Source: Chloroflexota bacterium
GTDB taxonomy: Bacteria; Chloroflexota; Dehalococcoidia; UBA2247; RBG-13-53-26
NCBI GenBank assembly: GCA_017885485.1
Contig: JAFNFZ010000302.1
Location: 1 to 9,832 of the forward strand
Reading direction: 5' to 3'
Length of the DNA stretch: 9,832 bases
Shown here: piece by piece, positions 5,716-9,832 of the stretch
Layout of the letters: each line of letters starts with the position of its first letter
Position numbering within the stretch: the stretch's first letter is position 1
Notes under the pieces: model-generated
Told to the model about the DNA's origin: nothing
Database searches by the model: none
Seen by the model: only the letters and a program-made list of their open reading frames with translations
Position numbers and translations under genes: made by a program

Positions 5716-5987
5716 TTGAAGGAAGAGGTGTCAGCCTTGAGCATCCAGCGCTACATGAGACAATAATGATTATGGAGTGGGTCTTGTTCGGCCCTATGCG
5801 GTCAATGAGAGTATTGTTGGTGACTCGGCCTGCTGCCGCCAATAGCCTAGCCCGCAAGAGGCAAATGGCCCATCAGTCAATTCCTAATGAATGGCGAAGC
5901 TGATGCGCTGCAGCAAACACAGGATAGCGCGTTCCATCTCAGGTCAAGACGCCAGATTGGAAGAACTGGCGACACAGGAGTAAGTAG
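5716..5987. other. Intergenic region, no gene seen
   Basis: About 270 bp between the second terminator and the small membrane-protein gene. It contains an inverted repeat CGCCAG/CTGGCG (5950-5955 with 5966-5971) just before that gene's ribosome binding site, which could modulate its translation. No promoter stands out. Confidence 0.4.
5976..5980 (+). promoter_or_regulatory. Shine-Dalgarno AGGAG for the small membrane-protein gene
   Basis: AGGAG lies 7 nt before ATG 5988 and is the main reason to believe the 45-codon frame is translated. Confidence 0.55.
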
Positions 5988-6125
5988 ATGAGTGAGAGTT
6001 TCTGGTTTTGGTTTGCCCTACAGGTTGGAATTCCTGGTTGCCTCGTGTTGTGGCTATTCGTGCGTGATTTCCAGCGGTGGCTAGGAGGTGGTGAAAGCGG
6101 TCCCCCAAGCCACTGGGAGCGATAG
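5988..6125 (+). CDS. Small single-pass membrane protein (45 aa)
   Basis: ATG 5988 is preceded by AGGAG (5976-5980) with a 7-nt spacer, an ideal ribosome binding site. The product begins MSESFWFWFALQVGIPGCLV, continues LWLFVRDFQRWLGGG and ends SHWER at TAG 6123-6125. Residues ~5-25 form one strongly hydrophobic, aromatic-rich transmembrane helix, followed by a short basic-amphipathic segment (RDFQRWL) and a polar tail. I know no homologue. Single-helix proteins of this size often modulate a membrane partner, but no partner is indicated here; the nearest downstream gene starts 620 bp away. Against it: it is short, isolated, and no promoter or terminator was found. For it: the ribosome binding site, a clean start, a plausible topology, and few rare-looking codons. 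Confidence 0.5.
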   Translation: MSESFWFWFALQVGIPGCLVLWLFVRDFQRWLGGGESGPPSHWER

Positions 6126-6744
6126 CGACCTGCGCTATTCTCTTGCACCAAAAGCGACACCGAGCCTGTGGATCATGGAGCTGCTCCCCTCTTCGCACCA
6201 GTCGCAATGTTAGCCTTATGGGTCATCTTACCGACTGCGCACACCCCGGGGTGCTAGGTTTCCCAGCTCACCATCAGGGTGCTCTCTGCCACAGTTCAGT
6301 CTCCAGGGTTCAATGTCCTCCCGAGCATCTCCTAACGGTAGACGACAGCCTTCGTTCATACACTCCTAGCGCAAACGCCCGCTGAAGGTCTAGACTAGAC
6401 CGCTGCCCGTGGGCTTCCCCAGCCCGCGGAGTGCAGACCGCCGCAATTCAGGTAGGCCCACTTGTCCAGTCTCTTGGAACGAATATTCAGGAGCATGCCA
6501 AAGGGGGATCTCATCTACGCACCTTCAGCAGCGCTTGTCCCGTTCTAACTGAGAGACGCATGTGACCCTAGCGATGGCAGTTGAGACTCGGTTGTGAGCC
6601 TTGCCAATTATCCTGCTTGGGACTCGATCATATTCTGCTGTGAATACATACAATTTGAATGCAGTGTCTGCCCAGCTTTGCCCCATTCTCGGATGGTTGG
6701 GAGAGGACCAAGCGGGGGCACTGCCAAAGAAAGGATCAGAGGGC
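6126..6744. other. Upstream region of the polysaccharide cassette
   Basis: About 620 bp with no supportable gene. Notable symmetric sites are CACCCCGGGGTG (6242-6253, perfect 12-bp palindrome), GGTCTAGACTAGACC (6387-6401, perfect 7-1-7 dyad) and an 8-bp hairpin CCGTGGGC/GCCCGCGG with a 7-nt loop (6407-6414 with 6422-6429) directly after the dyad. A TACAAT box near 6650 lacks a fitting -35, and TTGGGA-18-TGAATA nearby is weak, so the cassette promoter is unresolved. Confidence 0.5.
6387..6401. promoter_or_regulatory. Perfect 15-bp dyad, operator-like
   Basis: GGTCTAG-A-CTAGACC is an exact inverted repeat about 345 bp upstream of the dehydrogenase start, next to a stable hairpin. Such dyads can bind dimeric regulators. 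No regulator gene is adjacent and no family assignment is possible, so the role is speculative. Confidence 0.3.
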
Positions 6745-8055
6745 ATGTACCGTTTTGATGTATGTGTGATTGGTGGGTGTGGGAGAGTTGGTCTCCCGCT
6801 CTCTATTGCCTTTGCTGACAGGGGATTGAAGGTCGTTGTCTATGATACGGATAAGGACAGAATAGACAAGGTGAGAGCGGGGACCATGCCGTTTCGTGAA
6901 GAGGGATGTGAAGAGAAGCTGAGAAGGGTGATCTACAGGACATTGACAACTGCAGATAGTCCCCACTCAATATCTGAGTCGCAGTTCGTCGTGGTCGCAA
7001 TTGGCACACCGATTGACAGTCACCTGAACCCCGACTTCTGTGGCATGTTGGGTTTCTTCAAGGGCCTGCTGCCGTACCTCACACCTGATCAATACGTTAT
7101 TCTGAGGAGCACTGTCTACCCAGGAACGACTGAGAAGCTAGACAGATTTCTCAAGGGAAGTGGCGCAAGGACGCATTTGGCATTCTGCCCAGAGAGAATT
7201 GCGGAAGGCAAAGCCTTGTCTGAACTTATGACTTTGCCTCAGATTGTAAGTGCTTGCGATGAGGAGTGTACCCAAGTCGTCTCTGACTTGTTTAGAGTAT
7301 TGACTCAGGACATCGTGGTGCTACAGCCCATGGAAGCAGAGTTGGCCAAGCTGTTCTCTAATGCATGGAGATACATACAATTCTCAATAGCCAATCAGTT
7401 CTTCCTACTGGCCAACGACGCCGGTCTCGACTATTCCAGGATTCACCACGCTATCACACATAAGTATCCGCGAACGCAGGGGCTGCCCAAGCCAGGTTTC
7501 GCGGCTGGTCCGTGTCTATTGAAGGACACTATGCAACTGGCAGCGTTCAGTAACAACGACTTCTTCCTCGGCCACACAGCAGTGCTGGTGAACGAGGGAC
7601 TGCCCAACTATGTCGTTCAGAAGATGAAAGCCGAAACCGACTTGGCCAATCGGAATGTCGGTATTCTCGGTATGGCATTCAAGGCCAACTCGGATGATGA
7701 GCGTGACTCCCTTTCGTTCAAGTTGAAGGCACTGCTGGAAGTCGAGGCGAAGAAGGTCTATTGCTCCGATCCTCACGTGAGGAGAGACTATTTTGTGGAT
7801 CCTGAACAACTCGTCGCTATGTGTGATGTGATTGTTCTAGCAACACCCCACGATGAGTATAGGAATCTGCATATCGCTGAAGACAGGATGCTGATAGACA
7901 TCTGGAACTTGTACGGCAGAGGGGTGATATGCCCCCCAAGGACTGATACATCCACTCGCAGCGACTATAGGGGCATCATGGCTGAAATAGTGCACGGCGC
8001 TCTGAAAGCGAGGGGTAACCCTATCGCCGATGAAGCGAAGGTACTGGCCAGATAA
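6745..8055 (+). CDS. Nucleotide-sugar 6-dehydrogenase (UDP-glucose/GDP-mannose/UDP-HexNAc dehydrogenase family)
   Basis: A 436-residue cytosolic enzyme that oxidises C6 of a nucleotide sugar to the uronic acid using two NAD+. The N-terminal Rossmann domain has the NAD motif GCGRVG (11-16) and the conserved segments AIGTPID (85-91), TVYPGTTE (123-130) and CPER (148-151). The central helix region carries Lys202 and Asn206 in AKLFSNA. The catalytic Cys257 lies in GFAAGPCLLKDTMQL, with Asp261. The C-terminal sugar-nucleotide-binding domain opens with ILGMAFKANSDDERDS (307-322). Length matches the family (about 420-450). Substrate is unresolved: the GPCLLKD active-site context differs from the textbook UGDH (GGSCFPKD) and WecC (GHCIPVDP) forms. 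ATG 6745 is chosen because the Rossmann strand begins right there and AAAGGA lies 9 nt upstream; a TTG at 6601 would add 48 unrelated residues. The synthase gene follows after 33 bp, implying an operon. Confidence 0.93.
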   Translation: MYRFDVCVIGGCGRVGLPLSIAFADRGLKVVVYDTDKDRIDKVRAGTMPFREEGCEEKLRRVIYRTLTTADSPHSISESQFVVVAIGTPIDSHLNPDFCGMLGFFKGLLPYLTPDQYVILRSTVYPGTTEKLDRFLKGSGARTHLAFCPERIAEGKALSELMTLPQIVSACDEECTQVVSDLFRVLTQDIVVLQPMEAELAKLFSNAWRYIQFSIANQFFLLANDAGLDYSRIHHAITHKYPRTQGLPKPGFAAGPCLLKDTMQLAAFSNNDFFLGHTAVLVNEGLPNYVVQKMKAETDLANRNVGILGMAFKANSDDERDSLSFKLKALLEVEAKKVYCSDPHVRRDYFVDPEQLVAMCDVIVLATPHDEYRNLHIAEDRMLIDIWNLYGRGVICPPRTDTSTRSDYRGIMAEIVHGALKARGNPIADEAKVLAR

Positions 8056-8088
8056 CAAGTAGCTAATCAAATAGAGAGAGGTGAAGGC

Positions 8089-9456
8089 ATGATAGGCGGC
8101 ATTCTGCAATTCATAGAACTGATAAAGACCTACCACCTGCACCCGTTCCTGATATTCTTCGTGCTGTCCTGGGGGATATTCCTCCTTCGCATCGTAATGG
8201 CAAGAAGGAACAGGCCAATTGAAGGCAAGCCTCTGGCCGTTAGCTTTGCCAGAGTGGAAAATTCTGCTTCGGCGCTCATAATGACCTTTCACGACGACCC
8301 AGCCATACTGGCCAAATCCCTCGATTCAATACTCAACCAGTCTGTGAGATTTGACGAGGTTCTAGTGGTCCTGGACAAGGATGAGACCCAGGACAACCTG
8401 AACATCGTTCTGTCCAGAGGGCTGCACATATACGTTGATCCCGTGGGCAACAAGAGAGCAGCCTACGCGGGGGCGTTCAGGGAGACCAGCGGGACGATAG
8501 TAGCCATGCTTTCCGGCGATACCATCTACCCCAGCAATATGCTGGAACAGGCCTATGTTGCCTTCTCCGACCCGAAGGTTGGTGGAGTTGCTTTCAAACA
8601 GAGGATATATGATGGGGAAAGAAACCTGATCCGAAGATTCGCCGACATCATGTATGACTTGAGATACAAGATTACCTACTCTTGTCTATCCAGTAAGAGA
8701 GTGCTGCTTTGCACTACTGGTGAGACTGCCTTCTTCAGAAGGGAACCGATAGAGAAGCATCTTGATGAATTTCTGAACGAGAAGTTCCTGGGTAAGCCCT
8801 GCATCATTGGTGATGACAGGTTCCTGACCTCCATGGTGCTGAAGGAGGGATACGATGTAGTGTACCAACCGACTGCGGAGCCAGCTCTGACTGACTGCCC
8901 TGACACCTTGACAGGCTTCATTCAACAGCAGCTCAGGTGGTACAGAAGCAACCAGAGATACAGCTTCAAGACCTTGGCGATGAATTGGATACCAGACAAG
9001 AATCCACTGCTCAAGATACACTTGTTCGGGTTCTTGGTTCTGCCATATCTGTGGTGTGCAGTAGTAGGTTGGTGGATATACAGCAGCACCACTCATACCT
9101 ACCCGGTAGAGGTCGCTGTCCTGCCGCTGGCCATAGGGATACCATTGTGGATCATAGGGTTCTTCTTTGCCCAGTTCATCAAGACGTCGCCACACTTGAT
9201 AGAGAACAGAAGGGACATCTTGATACTGCCACTATACGCGTTCTTTTCTTCCTTCGTTATACTTCCCACATTCGTCTATGCTCTGTTAACCATCAACAAC
9301 CAGGGATCTTGGAATACTAAGAGGTCTGGAAACAGCGCAAATGGTCTCCTGAAGGGAGCCATGACGTCATTTGTCATCATACCCGTGCTAGTGATCGCCG
9401 TTGTCATTGGAGCGATCATGTATCTTACAAACCAGCATGATGTGCTGGCATATTGA
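8089..9456 (+). CDS. Hyaluronan-synthase-like processive glycosyltransferase (GT2)
   Basis: A 455-residue integral membrane polymerase. One N-terminal helix (~18-37) precedes a cytosolic GT-A domain, followed by four C-terminal helices (~310-332, 339-364, 377-402, 425-447). GT2 motifs occur in order: D96 in VVLDKD, the SGDT of MLSGDTIYP (142-145), the acceptor-site segment CTTGETAFFRRE (208-219), FLGKPCIIGDDRFLT (233-247) with the GDD base motif, and QQLRW (280-284). SWNTK (407-411) sits where chitin/hyaluronan synthases have WGTR. The stretch FLG-x-x-C-x-x-GDDR-x-LT with a later QQ-x-RW is the hyaluronan-synthase signature as I know it. Such enzymes use UDP-sugars, extend a chain and translocate it through their own membrane channel. 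ATG 8089 follows GAGAGGTGA. The upstream dehydrogenase could supply a uronic-acid donor. The actual polymer is unknown: chitin-like, hyaluronan-like or alginate-like products are all possible. One N-terminal helix rather than two, and Glu in GETAFF where HAS has SGP, set it apart. Confidence 0.9.
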   Translation: MIGGILQFIELIKTYHLHPFLIFFVLSWGIFLLRIVMARRNRPIEGKPLAVSFARVENSASALIMTFHDDPAILAKSLDSILNQSVRFDEVLVVLDKDETQDNLNIVLSRGLHIYVDPVGNKRAAYAGAFRETSGTIVAMLSGDTIYPSNMLEQAYVAFSDPKVGGVAFKQRIYDGERNLIRRFADIMYDLRYKITYSCLSSKRVLLCTTGETAFFRREPIEKHLDEFLNEKFLGKPCIIGDDRFLTSMVLKEGYDVVYQPTAEPALTDCPDTLTGFIQQQLRWYRSNQRYSFKTLAMNWIPDKNPLLKIHLFGFLVLPYLWCAVVGWWIYSSTTHTYPVEVAVLPLAIGIPLWIIGFFFAQFIKTSPHLIENRRDILILPLYAFFSSFVILPTFVYALLTINNQGSWNTKRSGNSANGLLKGAMTSFVIIPVLVIAVVIGAIMYLTNQHDVLAY

Positions 9457-9570
9457 GTCTCCTGGAGGGCCAGGGGAGGGAACCAAGAAGGGTGGACATC
9501 TCTGCCCATCCCATAAGAGGCTAATTGGCAATTCTCCTGCCGTTGTTCAGTTGGTCTCCGTCTGAGACCC
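9457..9570. other. Convergent intergenic gap with inverted repeat
   Basis: 114 bp between the synthase stop and the stop of the minus-strand gene at the window edge. The inverted repeat GGTCTC/GAGACC (9553-9558 with 9564-9569, 5-nt loop) ends one base before that gene's stop codon. It lacks a T-run on either strand, so it is at best a weak terminator. Confidence 0.4.
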
Positions 9571-9832
9571 CTAGCTATCTCGAGGATTATCAGGTTCCGA
9601 CTTGGTAACTGGAGAACTGGGGCTCTTGGTGTCAGTCCAGACCCCCCGCTTGGGCTGCTTGACCGCCCTCTGTTTTCGATGGCGCACCGTGGGCGCAACC
9701 GGAGCGGATATCTGGGGTACTCCCGACCATTCTTCAATACGAGCAATCTCATGCTTGTTGACTGCCACGAAACTGAATTGCCATTCGCCAGTGAGCAAGG
9801 GAGGTGAAATGATGACGTCTGTCATCGGCAAG
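9571..9832 (-). CDS. Unrecognised protein, C-terminal part only
   Basis: A minus-strand frame open from the window edge to TAG at 9571-9573, 86 visible residues. The first half looks like folded protein (VIISPPLLTGEWQFSFVAVN, then KHEIARIEEWSG). The second half is a basic, Pro/Ser/Lys-rich tail (RHRKQRAVKQPKRG ... SPSSPVTKSEPDNPRDS) that is probably disordered. I cannot place it in a family. The ATG at 9825 has no visible ribosome binding site before the edge, so the gene probably continues outside the window. It converges on the polysaccharide operon. Coding status rests on the open frame and composition only. Confidence 0.5.
   Translation of the reverse strand, partial: LPMTDVIISPPLLTGEWQFSFVAVNKHEIARIEEWSGVPQISAPVAPTVRHRKQRAVKQPKRGVWTDTKSPSSPVTKSEPDNPRDS

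Noticed and set aside
6601..6744. 48-codon N-terminal extension of the dehydrogenase from a TTG
   Set aside because: The Rossmann strand starts directly at ATG 6745 with a suitable ribosome binding site; the extension has no family counterpart.
8686..9195. 169-codon minus-strand frame inside the synthase gene
   Set aside because: Antisense shadow of a frame with complete GT2 motifs.
1..9832. CRISPR arrays, rRNA, tRNA, insertion-sequence transposase
   Set aside because: No regularly spaced identical repeats, no rRNA or tRNA folds, and no transposase or integrase motifs were found on either strand.

Overview
The window reads as bacterial chromosome of roughly balanced GC with unusually loose gene packing: seven genes or gene ends can be supported, plus one small membrane-protein gene, separated by long stretches of decayed or repetitive sequence. 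No marker fixes the taxon. An ABC-ATPase-associated C-terminal domain, a PAS-PAS-HD-GYP regulator, a double zinc-ribbon protein, GTG starts and clear AGGAGG-type ribosome binding sites are compatible with Chloroflexota (Dehalococcoidia-like) or a similar environmental lineage. That is inference only.

Layout. Positions 1-251 (+) hold the last 82 codons of an AAA-associated C-terminal domain protein, probably the ATPase arm of a NitT/TauT-like ABC transporter. Positions 923-1345 (-) encode a 140-aa protein with two separate zinc-binding modules. Positions 1753-2337 (-) encode a DUF4240 protein that may be a lipoprotein, depending on the start codon. From about 2340 to 3180 lies a degenerate region with repeated segments in fixed relative orientation, including a fragment resembling the first strand of a ComEC-type metallo-beta-lactamase fold. 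Positions 3181-4590 (-) encode a full-length PAS-PAS-HD-GYP cyclic-di-GMP phosphodiesterase.

Positions 4591-6744 form a 2.1-kb stretch with no conventional gene, but it is not empty. It carries two diverged copies of a ~98-bp direct repeat, two strong intrinsic terminators, a near-consensus sigma70 promoter placed to make a ~140-nt orphan RNA ending at the second terminator, and a 45-codon membrane-protein gene with a good ribosome binding site (5988-6125).

Positions 6745-9456 (+) are the functional core: a nucleotide-sugar 6-dehydrogenase and, 33 bp later, a membrane glycosyltransferase strongly resembling hyaluronan/chitin-type processive synthases. One gene can supply a nucleotide-activated uronic acid and the other can polymerise it and export the chain, so the pair looks like a minimal exopolysaccharide cassette analogous to hasA-hasB or algD-alg8. 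The window closes with the C-terminal end of an unrecognised minus-strand gene (9571-9832).
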